A DNA stretch of 53,139 nt from Nitrososphaeraceae archaeon (GCA_021325295.1 JAJPHM010000036.1:1-53139); one strand, 5' to 3'. Positions 16,290-25,727 are shown, counted from the stretch's first letter. The notes: generated by a model from the letters alone, not told the origin. A program made the numbers and translations.

Positions 16290-17702
16290 GTGCGCATGTT
16301 ATTGTTAATAGCGATAAAGACCATCAGAATATGGTGGATCCTGGCCAGTCTTGAAATTAAGAACGGTCTTGTGATAACAATGGATCCAGCAAGACGCATA
16401 TTGAAAGGCGCCAGTATAATCGTAGAAGATGACAGGATCTTGAATGTCATTGCCTCATCTGAGAATAGTACTGAAGCGCCTGCAGCCGACAAGGTGATGG
16501 ATGCAGCTGGAATGATAGTAATTCCGGGCCTTGTGGATTGCCATGTCCACACGGTGCAGACATTATTTAGAGGAATATGCGACAATCTTGAACTTTTGCC
16601 GTGGCTGCAGAAATACATCTATCCCATGGAGTCTGCAATGGATTCTGAAGATGTCTATACAAGCTCGCTTGCGGGATATGCCGAGATGATCAAATCAGGT
16701 ACCACAACATGCGCCGACATGCAATCGGTAAGGCATACAGATAGCGCTTTTGAGGCTGCTGGAAAAATCGGCATAAGAAGTTTGATTGCAAAGTCAATGA
16801 TGGATCAGGACATCATCCCAGAAAGCCTTCAGGAAGACACATCAACATCTATAGCGGAAAGCATGAAACTTTACAGAAAATGGCACCAGGCTGAAGATGG
16901 AAGGCTACGGTGCATGCTAGGTCCAAGGTTCCTTCAGGGTTGCTCTGAGAAGCTACTAGGCGAAGTTGCCCAGATTTCAAATCAAACAGGAATGTCAGTC
17001 CACATCCATGCAGCAGAGAATTCTACAGAAGTAAAGAATGATATTGAAAAGTATGGAAAGAGAACGGTAGAGAAGCTGCACGATTTGGGGCTTGTAGGTG
17101 CAAAGAGTCTGCTAGTCCACTGTGTACATTTGAGCGATAGAGAGATCGGCTTGATTGCAGAAGAAAATGCAAATGTAGTCCACTGCCCTTCGTCTAACCT
17201 AAAGCTAGCCTCAGGAATATGCCCCGTTCCCAGATTGATGCAATCACAGGTAAATGTAACAGTTGGAGTCGATGGAGCTGCCTGCAACGATAATCTAGAT
17301 ATGTTCAAAGACATGAAGCTAGCTAGTCTCGTATCAAAAATATCAGGACAACCGCAGGTGCAGGTATCTTCTGTGTCTGCCATGAATATCTTGGAGATGG
17401 CCACTGTAAACGGCGCCAGAGCACTTGGAATGCAGGATGAAATCGGAAGTATTGAAAAAGGCAAAAAAGCTGATTTGACGATATTGAATATGCGGAATGC
17501 AGAGACAACGCCAATGCTAGATGTCCTTAACCAGATTATCTATTCTACTGATGGACATGCTGTGAAAACAGTCATTATTGACGGCAAAATAGTCATGGAA
17601 AATCGACATCTGACAACAGTAGATGAGGATGCCCTTGTACAAAAAGCTCAATCAAGAGCAGAAAAGATAGTAGAAAAAGCAGGTGTCGGAAAGAAAAGCT
17701 AA
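16290..17702 (+). CDS. Amidohydrolase, probable S-adenosylhomocysteine/methylthioadenosine deaminase family
   Basis: Metal-dependent hydrolase of the ATZ/TRZ-MtaD-SsnA group, 470 residues with the GTG used here (an ATG follows two codons later). The beta-sandwich start is LEIKNGLVITMDPARRILKG, followed by the metal motif GLVDCHVHTVQTLFRG (H-x-H). HIHAAENSTEV supplies further ligand and acid residues, LLVHCVHLSD the third His, and GVDGAACNDNLDM the final metal-binding Asp. The family converts SAH, MTA or adenosine-type substrates to inosine derivatives, or acts as chlorohydrolases and guanine deaminases; length and motifs fit the MtaD branch best. The first ~20 residues before LEIKNG look non-native, so the true start may lie slightly downstream at a non-ATG codon. 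Confidence 0.8.
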   Translation: MRMLLLIAIKTIRIWWILASLEIKNGLVITMDPARRILKGASIIVEDDRILNVIASSENSTEAPAADKVMDAAGMIVIPGLVDCHVHTVQTLFRGICDNLELLPWLQKYIYPMESAMDSEDVYTSSLAGYAEMIKSGTTTCADMQSVRHTDSAFEAAGKIGIRSLIAKSMMDQDIIPESLQEDTSTSIAESMKLYRKWHQAEDGRLRCMLGPRFLQGCSEKLLGEVAQISNQTGMSVHIHAAENSTEVKNDIEKYGKRTVEKLHDLGLVGAKSLLVHCVHLSDREIGLIAEENANVVHCPSSNLKLASGICPVPRLMQSQVNVTVGVDGAACNDNLDMFKDMKLASLVSKISGQPQVQVSSVSAMNILEMATVNGARALGMQDEIGSIEKGKKADLTILNMRNAETTPMLDVLNQIIYSTDGHAVKTVIIDGKIVMENRHLTTVDEDALVQKAQSRAEKIVEKAGVGKKS

Positions 17703-17725
17703 CCTGTCTGGCGCCAGTGATTGAC

Positions 17726-18034
17726 TTAAACGCCGGCCAGTTTTACAGTTCCATATGCGCTGGCCCTGTGAAGCTCAATTATTTCTTCTTTTCTGTGTTT
17801 TCTCCTTTCAACAACATAGCCGCTTTTAGAGTGGTAAAAGATAACCATGTCCTTAGGATAGAATGACAGCATCTCGTGGTTGGCTGTATCTGATGCCATG
17901 TGCCTAAGATGTGTTCTTTCCCAGAAAAACAGGCTGTCTATTTTGCCATCAAAATGAAAAGTGCTACCGCATGGGCAATTTACATCGCGCCAGTTTCCCT
18001 TTATATTCCGCAACCAGGGAGTTTTGGCAAGCAT
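17726..18034 (-). CDS. Hypothetical protein with CPCGSTFHF segment
   Basis: A 102-residue soluble protein. A CPCGSTFHFDG segment near residue 20 is followed by DSLFFWERTHLRHMASDTANHEMLSFYPKDMVIFYH and a basic stretch VVERRKHRKEEIIEL. The two cysteines and several His could bind a metal but do not form a recognisable finger. No membrane segment. It converges on the deaminase gene. Function unknown. Confidence 0.6.
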   Translation of the reverse strand: MLAKTPWLRNIKGNWRDVNCPCGSTFHFDGKIDSLFFWERTHLRHMASDTANHEMLSFYPKDMVIFYHSKSGYVVERRKHRKEEIIELHRASAYGTVKLAGV

Positions 18035-18191
18035 CGGGGTACAGCATCATAGCAACGCCTATTATTATATTATTTGTAGATACTGTCTCGTTATGTATTG
18101 GCATAACTTGACATAATATCCATCTGCCTACCTACGAATGACATGAAATAATGGAGAAGCAACTAAAGTGATCGGATAGACCATTAACCGA

Positions 18192-18704
18192 TCAGCCCCC
18201 AGTCAGTTTTGTGAATCTGTTCTTTCTTTTCATGGCTTTGATATAATCAAGATTGGCCAGTGCAGTTTCGGCAGACTCCCTCACTTCGCTGCTTTTGTCG
18301 CTGAGGGCATCGGTAAGCATTGCCCTTGCATCTTCTGAGCCTATTACACCGAGGGCAATGGCAGCTTCGTGACGGACAAAGAGGCTTGGATCTTTTTTCA
18401 TTGCTTCAGATAGGGCCTTTATCCCTTTTGTAAATCCAAGCTGACCAAGAGAAAATGCGGCCTCGTGGCGTACAAGAGCGTTCTTGTCGTTTATCAAAAC
18501 ATTGCTTATTGGATCGATCGCATTCTCGCCTGCGATTTCAGCTAGAATGCATACGGCCCGGGTACGAACTATGCTATCTGGGTGGTCAAGAAGTTTTGCA
18601 AAATAGCCTTCATTTTTTTTATCGAATTCTGCCTCCATTTCCTGAAAAAGGCCAATTCTTGAGCTGGATGAAAACGGTGCAGAAATTGCAGATGATTTGT
18701 TCAT
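18192..18704 (-). CDS. HEAT-repeat (PBS-lyase-like) protein
   Basis: A 170-residue helical-repeat protein. After a Ser-rich N-terminus, three to four HEAT-like units of about 31 residues are visible: SIVRTRAVCILAEIAGENAIDPISNVL, ALVRHEAAFSLGQLGFTKGIKALSEAM, LFVRHEAAIALGVIGSEDARAMLTDAL and SEVRESAETALANLDYIKAM. The V-R-x-x-A-A-x-x-L-G pattern is that of PBS-lyase/HEAT proteins, which act as protein-binding scaffolds. The partner is unknown. Confidence 0.85.
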   Translation of the reverse strand: MNKSSAISAPFSSSSRIGLFQEMEAEFDKKNEGYFAKLLDHPDSIVRTRAVCILAEIAGENAIDPISNVLINDKNALVRHEAAFSLGQLGFTKGIKALSEAMKKDPSLFVRHEAAIALGVIGSEDARAMLTDALSDKSSEVRESAETALANLDYIKAMKRKNRFTKLTGG

Positions 18705-18791
18705 TTATCTGTTAAGGCAGGCTACTGTCTTTCTTTTATTTTTTCGCCTCAACTATTCTGTCCTCGTGACCGATCTGTTCGTTGCGCATCA

Positions 18792-18802
18792 TTATATATA
18801 AA
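18792..18802 (+). promoter_or_regulatory. TATA box upstream of 18830
   Basis: TTATATATAAA at about 18792-18802 is centred some 33 bp before the ATG at 18830. It lies inside the longer open frame that begins at 18782, so it decides the downstream start. Confidence 0.6.
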
Positions 18803-18829
18803 AAGCAGTCAGAATCACTGCTCACCATA

Positions 18830-19291
18830 ATGCGCGTAAGATACTGGCGTCTGGGCATTACAGATGTACTAAAGGCAAAATACCCAGCAGAAAAGGCAAA
18901 TCACTGGGAGATAAAATGCATGCAGGGAGAACATGAGCACTTTGGCGTATTCTGGTTCCGTTATGGCACCCCCTATGACAAAGAACCGGTGCATGGCGTA
19001 TGCTTTTACCATAACGAGATACCTCAAAAGACGGTGGAGGCCATAAGGGACTTTTTGCAGTCAAAGTTCGGAGGCCAAGTGCTCTACAGGCAGAGCAGGG
19101 TATTTCTCCAAGGTTCAAAAGAATTTGCTGACCAACAGACCATAGGAATGCTTGCAAATGAGTTGAGTCTCAAGTTCAATGCTCCAGTGGAGATCACGAT
19201 CGAGTTTGAAAAGGCCACAAAAGAAGAAGTTGACGGAGAGCTTTTTGGCCTTCCTTCCTCAAAGGCATTGCCTATCGTAGGACCAGATTGA
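18830..19291 (+). CDS. Conserved-looking hypothetical protein
   Basis: A 153-residue soluble protein from the ATG at 18830, chosen because the TATA element lies within the longer frame. Alternating strand/helix character: RVRYWRLGITDVLKAKY, NHWEIKCMQGEHEHFGVFWFRYG, QKTVEAIRDFLQSKFGG, VEITIEFEKATKEEV. Several His/Cys/Trp residues cluster in the first 60 positions but form no known metal motif. No membrane segment. The clear promoter and composition say it is real; function unknown. Confidence 0.65.
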   Translation: MRVRYWRLGITDVLKAKYPAEKANHWEIKCMQGEHEHFGVFWFRYGTPYDKEPVHGVCFYHNEIPQKTVEAIRDFLQSKFGGQVLYRQSRVFLQGSKEFADQQTIGMLANELSLKFNAPVEITIEFEKATKEEVDGELFGLPSSKALPIVGPD

Positions 19292-19464
19292 TAGTTGCTG
19301 GTGGTTGTTGGCTGGATTTTAAGCTGATAATTTCATCAGTCTGCATGCTATCTTGGATCTAGTGCAACAAGTGGATCAGAAGGAGAGGTTACGCATGGCT
19401 CTTGACCACGTCCTGTGCGGTAGATGCAATTAAGTTATATTCCGCAGTCACCTAGGTAAGTCAG

Positions 19465-20304
19465 ATGGGCACGGCAGCAGAGATGACCATCTGGGAGCAC
19501 ATAGACGAGCTTCGATCCAGAGTGGTCCGTATTGTAATCTGCATTACCGTGATAACGCTGTTTGTCTCTACATTTGGGCTCAAACCTTTTGACTACAATG
19601 GTCTTCATCTGGCATATCCATTCCCCGACCCCATTAACAACATCTCTACCAAAGTAGCACTTCACATGAAAAATTCACTTCTTCCTCCTGATGTGCACTT
19701 TATCCAGACTGCCCCGGGCCAAGCATTCTTTGCTACAATTTATGTATCAATTCTGATAGGCATCCTAGGCTCGCTTCCAGTAATTGCCAAAGAGATATCC
19801 GGATTCATATCGCCTGCGATAAGCGGCAACACAAAAAAGACTTTTCTCAAATTGCTTTTACCATCCATATTTCTATTTGTTGCAGGAGTTGCCTTCTCGT
19901 ATGCTTTTGTCATCCCATTTACAATCAAGTTTCTATACCAGTATGGTAGTGCACTGGGCGCAGAAAAGTTCTTCAACGTCAACGACTTTGTTTCGTTTGT
20001 AATGCAATTTTTCATAGGATTTGGTCTGGCATTTCAGCTTCCAATTATAATGTATGCAATATCGCTTACTGGCATAATATCTCCCAGATTCTGGCGAAGC
20101 AATTTCAGATATGCTGTAATTATCTTGGCAATTTTTGGCGCTGCCATTACTCCGGATGGCAGTGGTGTCACGATGTGGTTTGTGGCAGGTCCTATGATTG
20201 CACTGTATCTTGTTGGGATGGTAGCAGTTGAAAGAAAGGCAAAAAGGGAAATGGAAAGAGAAAGTGAGAATGGAGAATCTGACCGGGCTGAGCTATCGAT
20301 TTAA
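19465..20304 (+). CDS. tatC: Twin-arginine translocase subunit TatC
   Basis: Six-helix core subunit of the Tat pathway, which recognises twin-arginine signal peptides and exports folded proteins. It is 279 residues, a normal length. The cytoplasmic N-terminus TIWEHIDELRSRVVR carries the conserved E-L-R-x-R signal-peptide contact. Helices 1-6 follow, with a long first external loop. GFGLAFQLPIIM corresponds to the F-E-x-P helix-4 motif, but with Gln in place of the usual Glu. A charged tail closes the protein. No tatA is adjacent, so the small subunit must be encoded elsewhere. A TATA-like run just upstream supports the ATG. Confidence 0.92.
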   Translation: MGTAAEMTIWEHIDELRSRVVRIVICITVITLFVSTFGLKPFDYNGLHLAYPFPDPINNISTKVALHMKNSLLPPDVHFIQTAPGQAFFATIYVSILIGILGSLPVIAKEISGFISPAISGNTKKTFLKLLLPSIFLFVAGVAFSYAFVIPFTIKFLYQYGSALGAEKFFNVNDFVSFVMQFFIGFGLAFQLPIIMYAISLTGIISPRFWRSNFRYAVIILAIFGAAITPDGSGVTMWFVAGPMIALYLVGMVAVERKAKREMERESENGESDRAELSI

Positions 20305-20435
20305 TTCAAGGTAGAATAAGGTAAAGCAAGCTGATATGGAATGATTGCTTTATTATCATTTTCAGCATATGCAGTTTATCTTGGTTTAGTCCTTTTTGCT
20401 CCCTACAGACTGAACTTGAAGAAGTTTGCAACCTT

Positions 20436-20446
20436 TTTATAATATT
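20436..20446 (+). promoter_or_regulatory. TATA box of purP
   Basis: TTTTTATAATA centred about 34 bp before the purP ATG, predicting a leader of roughly 8 nt. Confidence 0.55.
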
Positions 20447-20475
20447 CGCCGGCCTCTACCATCCGCAGACAATAG

Positions 20476-21576
20476 ATGATTACTGCTCAGCAGATTGCCA
20501 GCATAGTGAGCCAGTACAACTCCAAAGAGGTAACCATAGGCACAATCGGGAGCCACTCCGCCCTTGAAATCATGGATGGCGCAAAGGATGAAAAAATGAA
20601 GACCATCTGTATCTGCCAGAAGGGAAGGGACCTACCATACAGGCGATTTAGCCGCCTTGCAGACAGTATCATGGTGCTTGACAAATTCTCTGACGTTATG
20701 AACCGTGAAAATCAGGAAAAATTAAGAGAGATTAATACTATCATTGTAGCTCACAGGTCGTTTACGGCCTATCTGGGCTACGACAATATCGAGAATAACC
20801 TGAAGGTACCTATATTTGGAAATCGCATGCTTTTGCGGGCAGAAGAGCGCTCTACGCCCCGGAATCAGTACTATCTGCTTGAAAAAGCAGGCATACGCCA
20901 TCCAAAAATCTATAGAAAGTCCTCGGATATAGATGGGCCTGCCATCGTAAAGGTTCAGGAAGCCAAACGCAAGCTCGAGCGGGCCTTTTTTCTGGTATCT
21001 TCATATGAAGATTTTAGGAAAAAGGCTGATGCAAAGGTCAAGCAAGGTCTTGTCTTGAAGCGCGATGTCGAGTCGGCAGTGATCGAGGAATATGTCATCG
21101 GCACTTACTTTAACCTCAATTTCTTTTATTCTCCGCTATCAGGCGAGGTTGAGTTTCTTGGCATTGAGAGGAGGCTGCAGACTAACCTGCATGACTTTAC
21201 GACTTCCATGCCTGCAAGGCAACAAATGGAACTGGATCTGCAGATCCAGAACATAGAGGTTGGACATACGCCTGCAAGCATCAGGGAATCTTTGCTTGAA
21301 AAAGTATTCGAGATGGGCGACAGGTTCGCTCACGCAGTGAAAAAAGAATACCCGCCCGGTATTATTGGACCGATATCGCTTCAGAGCATAGTTACGGTTG
21401 ATCTTGATTTTGTAGTATATGATGTTTCGCTGAGGGTGCCCGGTAACCCCATCATGGCAACAACCAGCCCGTACACCAAATACTATTACGGCCAGACTAT
21501 TGGAGTGGGCAGAAGAATTGCCATGGAAGTAAAAAAGGCCGTTGAGGAAAAAAGGCTGGCGGAAGTAGTCACATAG
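20476..21576 (+). CDS. purP: FAICAR synthetase PurP (archaeal IMP biosynthesis)
   Basis: ATP-grasp ligase that formylates AICAR to FAICAR using formate and ATP, the archaeal route replacing PurH transformylase. A length of 366 residues is normal. Family landmarks: VTIGTIGSHSALEIMDGAKDE at the start, ICQKGRDLPYRRF, FGNRMLLRAEERS (ATP-grasp entry), KVQEAKRKLERAFF, VLKRDVESAVIEEYVIGTYFNLNFFYSP, and the closing PPGIIGPISLQSIVTVDLDFVVYDVSLRVPGNP, followed by TSPYTKYYYGQ. A housekeeping gene and a strong archaeal marker for this contig. Confidence 0.93.
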   Translation: MITAQQIASIVSQYNSKEVTIGTIGSHSALEIMDGAKDEKMKTICICQKGRDLPYRRFSRLADSIMVLDKFSDVMNRENQEKLREINTIIVAHRSFTAYLGYDNIENNLKVPIFGNRMLLRAEERSTPRNQYYLLEKAGIRHPKIYRKSSDIDGPAIVKVQEAKRKLERAFFLVSSYEDFRKKADAKVKQGLVLKRDVESAVIEEYVIGTYFNLNFFYSPLSGEVEFLGIERRLQTNLHDFTTSMPARQQMELDLQIQNIEVGHTPASIRESLLEKVFEMGDRFAHAVKKEYPPGIIGPISLQSIVTVDLDFVVYDVSLRVPGNPIMATTSPYTKYYYGQTIGVGRRIAMEVKKAVEEKRLAEVVT

Positions 21577-21610
21577 CATGGTTTGATAGTTTGGCCAAGC
21601 AGCCTGCAGC

Positions 21611-22060
21611 CTATGTAACATTGGTGCCAAGTGCTTCTTCAAACAGGTTCTTTCTGACTTTAATTGGAATATCATAGTAGGCAGCCAAGGCAATCGAATC
21701 AGAGGCACGATAGTTTCTCAGAACGATTTCCTTGTTTCTTCTATTTTTGAAGTAAAGGTTCGACCGCAGCATCGAGCCGCTCTGGTATACTCGAACCTCT
21801 GTTAGCAGCATATCCTGCATTACAGCTATCTCTTCGACCATATTGTATATTGTCGGTATGCTCCCCTTGTCACCTTCTTGGAATCTAGAGATGTGCCTTG
21901 CCACTTCTCCGGAAAATGCGCGCATTGGGAACTCTTTGCCGTCGTCGGCTTTGAGGACGATAAAACCCTCAAGCCCCACCTGATCTACAAACCCGATGTA
22001 GCTTATTCTTGCCTGGACATAATCGTCATTTTCTTCTGAAGCCGGCGGATTGCGTGTCAT
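21611..22060 (-). CDS. BFN-domain (DUF151) bifunctional nuclease family protein
   Basis: A 149-residue protein with the bifunctional nuclease domain. Signature segments are GLEGFIVLKADDGKEFPMRAFSGEVARHI, then EVRVYQSGSMLRSNLYFKN and SDSIALAAYYDIPIKVRKNLFEEAL, the last being the conserved S-D-A/S-I-A-L-A motif. Members have RNase/DNase activity in plants and stress-linked roles in bacteria; the archaeal role is not established. It is convergent with purP. Confidence 0.85.
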   Translation of the reverse strand: MTRNPPASEENDDYVQARISYIGFVDQVGLEGFIVLKADDGKEFPMRAFSGEVARHISRFQEGDKGSIPTIYNMVEEIAVMQDMLLTEVRVYQSGSMLRSNLYFKNRRNKEIVLRNYRASDSIALAAYYDIPIKVRKNLFEEALGTNVT

Positions 22061-22245
22061 TTATCAGATTGCCTCCTTTTGACAAGATCTCCTGCCGGTA
22101 TGCAATTCCACAGCTTCTTTCTACGCGCTGCTAGAAATTAAGGGTTTAGAATATGCAGAGCAGGATGTCAGATAGGTCGAGACCATTGAACTGGCTTACC
22201 GATAAGATTTAATTTGCATTTGCCATCCATGCATCATATCATCCC

Positions 22246-23130
22246 ATGAGCTCCAGAAGCTGGCGGGAACTGAGGGAAAGCGGATTTAGGATACTGCTTG
22301 TCGGGTTGTTTTCTTTGGTTATAGCGTTCATAATCTACTCTAGGCTTTCAACTCCTTTTCAGGACCAGCCCAACATGCCTTCCTCAAATCTTATGAGTCT
22401 GGCATGGGCCATGCTGGCAATAACCGCAGCTTCTATGGTATCCATAGGGTATGGCGCATGGACTATTTTCAGAGCTGGCCAGATTCAGTCCTATGTCAAC
22501 CAAAATGACGGCCTGATGTCATATATTTTTCGCACATTTTCAGAAAGAAAATATTGGAAAATAATGATAGTCTCTGCAGTAGGATACGGGATTCTGTTTG
22601 GCTTTTTGTCGCAGATATTTGTCTACAAGCCAGACGAGTCTCTCACTCAGGCAGGCATTACTGTTCCTTCTTTTAACATTACCCCATGCTGTAACGCACC
22701 AGGATACATGCCGATGTTTACTGCATACATGGCGGATCACTTTTTGATTCTGGTAATACCACTAAATGTTATTCTGGCTATTGTCGTATCGGTATTGTTT
22801 GGCTTCAATGCCGCCTTGGCACTTGCTGCATTCAGACAGAAAAATGATATGAACCAGATGAGTCGGCAGCAGTATAGTGCAAAGATGTCATTTGTGGGTG
22901 GAGTGGGTGCTGCAAGTGGTCTGTTTGCAGGCTGCCCCACGTGTGCAGGCAGCCTCTTTTCCGCATTGCTAGGCTTTAGTGCAGGGACAGGCATTGCAGC
23001 GCTGGCTCAGTTCCAGACGCTGTTTATTCTTCTTAGCATACCAGCTCTTGTCGCAGCTCCATTTCTGTTTGCAAAGCAGATGCGAGCAATGTCAAGCTGC
23101 GAAAGCAGACCAGCCCGGAGCAACAAGTAA
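22246..23130 (+). CDS. Polytopic membrane protein with intramembrane CPTC motif
   Basis: A 294-residue protein with about six hydrophobic helices (roughly 12-30, 47-70, 98-122, 162-190, 215-240, 243-266). Two cysteine motifs stand out: FNITPCCNAPGY in the external loop after helix 3, and GLFAGCPTCAGSLFS in or at the edge of helix 5. A C-x-x-C flanked by glycines at the membrane resembles thiol-redox or copper-handling membrane proteins, but I cannot assign a family. Helix prediction is by eye. The start ATG has a TTTAATTT element about 35 bp upstream. Confidence 0.75.
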   Translation: MSSRSWRELRESGFRILLVGLFSLVIAFIIYSRLSTPFQDQPNMPSSNLMSLAWAMLAITAASMVSIGYGAWTIFRAGQIQSYVNQNDGLMSYIFRTFSERKYWKIMIVSAVGYGILFGFLSQIFVYKPDESLTQAGITVPSFNITPCCNAPGYMPMFTAYMADHFLILVIPLNVILAIVVSVLFGFNAALALAAFRQKNDMNQMSRQQYSAKMSFVGGVGAASGLFAGCPTCAGSLFSALLGFSAGTGIAALAQFQTLFILLSIPALVAAPFLFAKQMRAMSSCESRPARSNK

Positions 23131-23190
23131 AGTAAAACAGGTTCACGGAGAAAAGGCCTCGTCTTTCACAGCTAGCTACCCAGCTGGTGC

Positions 23191-24891
23191 CTACAAGTAG
23201 CCGGGCTTCTTCTTTTGTCCGGCTATAACGTTTTGCTCAAACGTCGGCAGGCTTCTTGATACGCTGTCAAGGTACATCTGCACATGAGGGTCAGCAGTCC
23301 ATATCTTTTGTTCGTCGAAAAGATAGCCGTATCTCTGCGAACTTCCCATTCTTTCTCTACTACTCAAGGCGTTCAGGTATGATTCCGGGATTGTAGATTC
23401 GTCAAAGCCATGCTTTCTTGCAATTGCATCAAGTGTGCCGTGTACGCCAGAACCATGCTGGGCTGCCTCTTTTGCTCTGTATGCGATATCTCGAGGAATG
23501 CCAAGCTTGACTGCAAGTTTTCTGTGTATCTGCTTGCCAAAGCCGTCAGTCGGACCCTTTACATTGAGCCGCAGGTCTATCTGCATAGCTGTCTTGATTA
23601 CTTCAAGGTCAAGGAATGGCTCGCGCAGCTCTACACTCTGTGCCATCGTGATCTTGTCTTCTCTTTCAAGGGTTTCTTTATACAGCAAAAGCAGATCTTC
23701 TATCATGTGCTGGCGCAGTTTTCTGTACCCTTCTTTTGCTGCGACCTTTGCATACCAGGAATATCCACCAAAGAGCTCATCTGCAGCCTGACCTGTGAGC
23801 ATCATCCTTATGCCCTTTTCGTGTGCAAGGCTGACTGCGCCATATACCGGAATGGCCACTTCTACCTGGCCGGCGTTGTTATCCTCAATAATGTTGACTA
23901 TCTCCGGGATCAGAGCCTCGACCTTGTCCTGTGTAAGCTCATTAACAAGAAGCTTCAGCCCAAGATTTTCTGCTATCATTTTGGCGTATGCCACGTCGCT
24001 TGAATTCTGCATTCCGCATGTAAAGCATATGACATCCGGCACCATCTGTTTAGCAAGATAGGCGATGAGGACACTATCAATTCCGCCGGAGAAGATTATC
24101 CCGATCCTCTGAAAGTCCTGAGTTCTTTTTTTCACAGAGTTCAAAAGAGCCTTTTGATAGGCTGCAACAGCAGAAGATACAGTCCTGTAAACGACCCTGG
24201 CCGGCTTTGCCGCTACCGCAACCGGCTCCGCCACAGGGTAAGATTTGACGGCTCCATCCGGAGTTAGAATTACTGCTGATGCAGGTAGAACCCTTTCTGT
24301 TGGCTCTCTTATCTCCACAGCCCAGAGGGCCTTCCTTTCAGATGCAAATGCAATATACCCGGGTGCCTGACCATAATATAGCTGCCTTACCCCTATTCTG
24401 TCCCTGACTAGTGCTATTGTCCCGGTATCTTCGTCCTTTATTGCCAGAGCATATATTCCATCAAGCTGAGAGACAGTTTTTCTTATCGCCTCCAAGAGAT
24501 TGCTGTTCTTGATGTTGTCCTCAAGCAGGTGTACAATGACTTCACTGTCTGTCTTTGTCGTAAATTTATGGCTCTGTTCAAGACTCCTTCTCAGTTCTTT
24601 GTAGTTGTATATCTCGCCATTATGTTCAACTGTGAGCCTCCCATCACAGCTTGAGAAAGGCTGCTTGCCGCAGCTACCTCCTACAATAGCTAACCTTGTA
24701 TGACCAAGTGCGGCCGTGCCGGATAAGTTTTGGTGGCACAGGCTTGCAAGCGAGCCAGATTGCACAATCCTGCCCCCTGCTGCGATGCCCGCTCCGTCCG
24801 GCCCACGCTTTGTCATGCATGAGAGCATTTTGCCGACAACTGGAACAACATTTTCACCTTTTTTGCTCAAAACGCCAGCAATTCCACACAT
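23191..24891 (-). CDS. asnB: Asparagine synthase (glutamine-hydrolysing)
   Basis: Class II amidotransferase making asparagine from aspartate, glutamine and ATP. I set the start at the ATG at 24891 so that Met is followed directly by the nucleophile, MCGIAGVLSKKG; a GTG three codons upstream would bury the Cys. HTRLAIVGG, EHNGEIYNYKELR and KTDSEVIVHLLED complete the glutaminase domain. IGIIFSGGIDSVLIAYLA is the PP-loop of the synthetase domain, with GQAADELFGGY and SVELREPFLDLEVI downstream. The length of 566 is normal. Convergent with the preceding membrane-protein gene. Confidence 0.92.
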   Translation of the reverse strand: MCGIAGVLSKKGENVVPVVGKMLSCMTKRGPDGAGIAAGGRIVQSGSLASLCHQNLSGTAALGHTRLAIVGGSCGKQPFSSCDGRLTVEHNGEIYNYKELRRSLEQSHKFTTKTDSEVIVHLLEDNIKNSNLLEAIRKTVSQLDGIYALAIKDEDTGTIALVRDRIGVRQLYYGQAPGYIAFASERKALWAVEIREPTERVLPASAVILTPDGAVKSYPVAEPVAVAAKPARVVYRTVSSAVAAYQKALLNSVKKRTQDFQRIGIIFSGGIDSVLIAYLAKQMVPDVICFTCGMQNSSDVAYAKMIAENLGLKLLVNELTQDKVEALIPEIVNIIEDNNAGQVEVAIPVYGAVSLAHEKGIRMMLTGQAADELFGGYSWYAKVAAKEGYRKLRQHMIEDLLLLYKETLEREDKITMAQSVELREPFLDLEVIKTAMQIDLRLNVKGPTDGFGKQIHRKLAVKLGIPRDIAYRAKEAAQHGSGVHGTLDAIARKHGFDESTIPESYLNALSSRERMGSSQRYGYLFDEQKIWTADPHVQMYLDSVSRSLPTFEQNVIAGQKKKPGYL

Positions 24892-25001
24892 AATATCCAC
24901 TTGACCAAATTTCTAAAGCCGACAATGCTGCAACTTGTAAAGTCGCAAGCATACAGCATGCCGACCTTTACGATAATTAACCCGCAATAATTTAAAAAAG
25001 T

Positions 25002-25727
25002 TTAGAACCGAAATTCTAATACTTTTGCAAGGTCTGGTTGTTCTACTACATTTTTTGTTGCTTTTGCTATTTTGCTATCCTTTGGCATAAATGCAACGCC
25101 CACACCTGCCGCAGCAACCATGCAGGCATCAGACATTGTATCGCCTACTGCCAGCGTATTTCTAACAGGTATTCCAAACTGTCGTGAATATTTTTCCAAG
25201 TGATACCTTTTGCAGACAGATATTTTGCAAAAGCAGCCTATCTTTTCCCAGCCAAGTGGCATGCGCACTGCGCCCGTAGTCTTGCCCTGTCGGAATTCAA
25301 GGTAGTTTGCAGTAATAAAATCCATCCCCCCAAGACGGGCCGCAACTGACTGCAAGGCTATGGTGTAACTATCGCTTATGATTCCAACCTTGCAGCCTTG
25401 TTCTCTAAGCTGCCTTATTACAGCCTCCGAATTTTTCACAAGAGGAATCGATTCGACAGCAGATTCAATATCCTTTCTTGACAGGTCTGCAAAAAGGCTG
25501 GCTATTGCCTTTGTTTTTTCATAACCCGGAATGCTGCTTGCCTGTATTGCCATTACCTTGTCTGCGTTGCCTAGCGCTTCTGAAAGGGCAAAGACAAGCC
25601 TGCCCTGAATAAGGGTGCCGTCCATGTCAAAGGCAGCAAGGCCCGGCCATGAATGCGACAATGTCTTTGCCGGCTCGGTCTTCCTTGAACCATCTTTTGT
25701 GCCAAGTGCAGGTGAGGAATCAGTCAA
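25002..25727 (-). CDS. HAD-superfamily phosphatase, SerB-like; likely mannosylphosphoglycerate phosphatase by context
   Basis: A 241-residue HAD hydrolase. DMDGT at about residues 34-38 carries the nucleophile and acid Asp. GIISDSYTIAL is motif II and AVGDTMSDACMVAAAGVGVAF is the closing GD-x-x-x-D motif. The helical cap inserted after motif I is of the phosphoserine-phosphatase (subclass I) type. It follows mpgS by 30 bp on the same strand, so the natural inference is removal of phosphate from mannosyl-3-phosphoglycerate. Classical MpgP is a different HAD subclass (C2 cap), so this would be a non-orthologous replacement. Phosphoserine phosphatase remains the alternative. Confidence 0.75.
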   Translation of the reverse strand: MTDSSPALGTKDGSRKTEPAKTLSHSWPGLAAFDMDGTLIQGRLVFALSEALGNADKVMAIQASSIPGYEKTKAIASLFADLSRKDIESAVESIPLVKNSEAVIRQLREQGCKVGIISDSYTIALQSVAARLGGMDFITANYLEFRQGKTTGAVRMPLGWEKIGCFCKISVCKRYHLEKYSRQFGIPVRNTLAVGDTMSDACMVAAAGVGVAFMPKDSKIAKATKNVVEQPDLAKVLEFRF

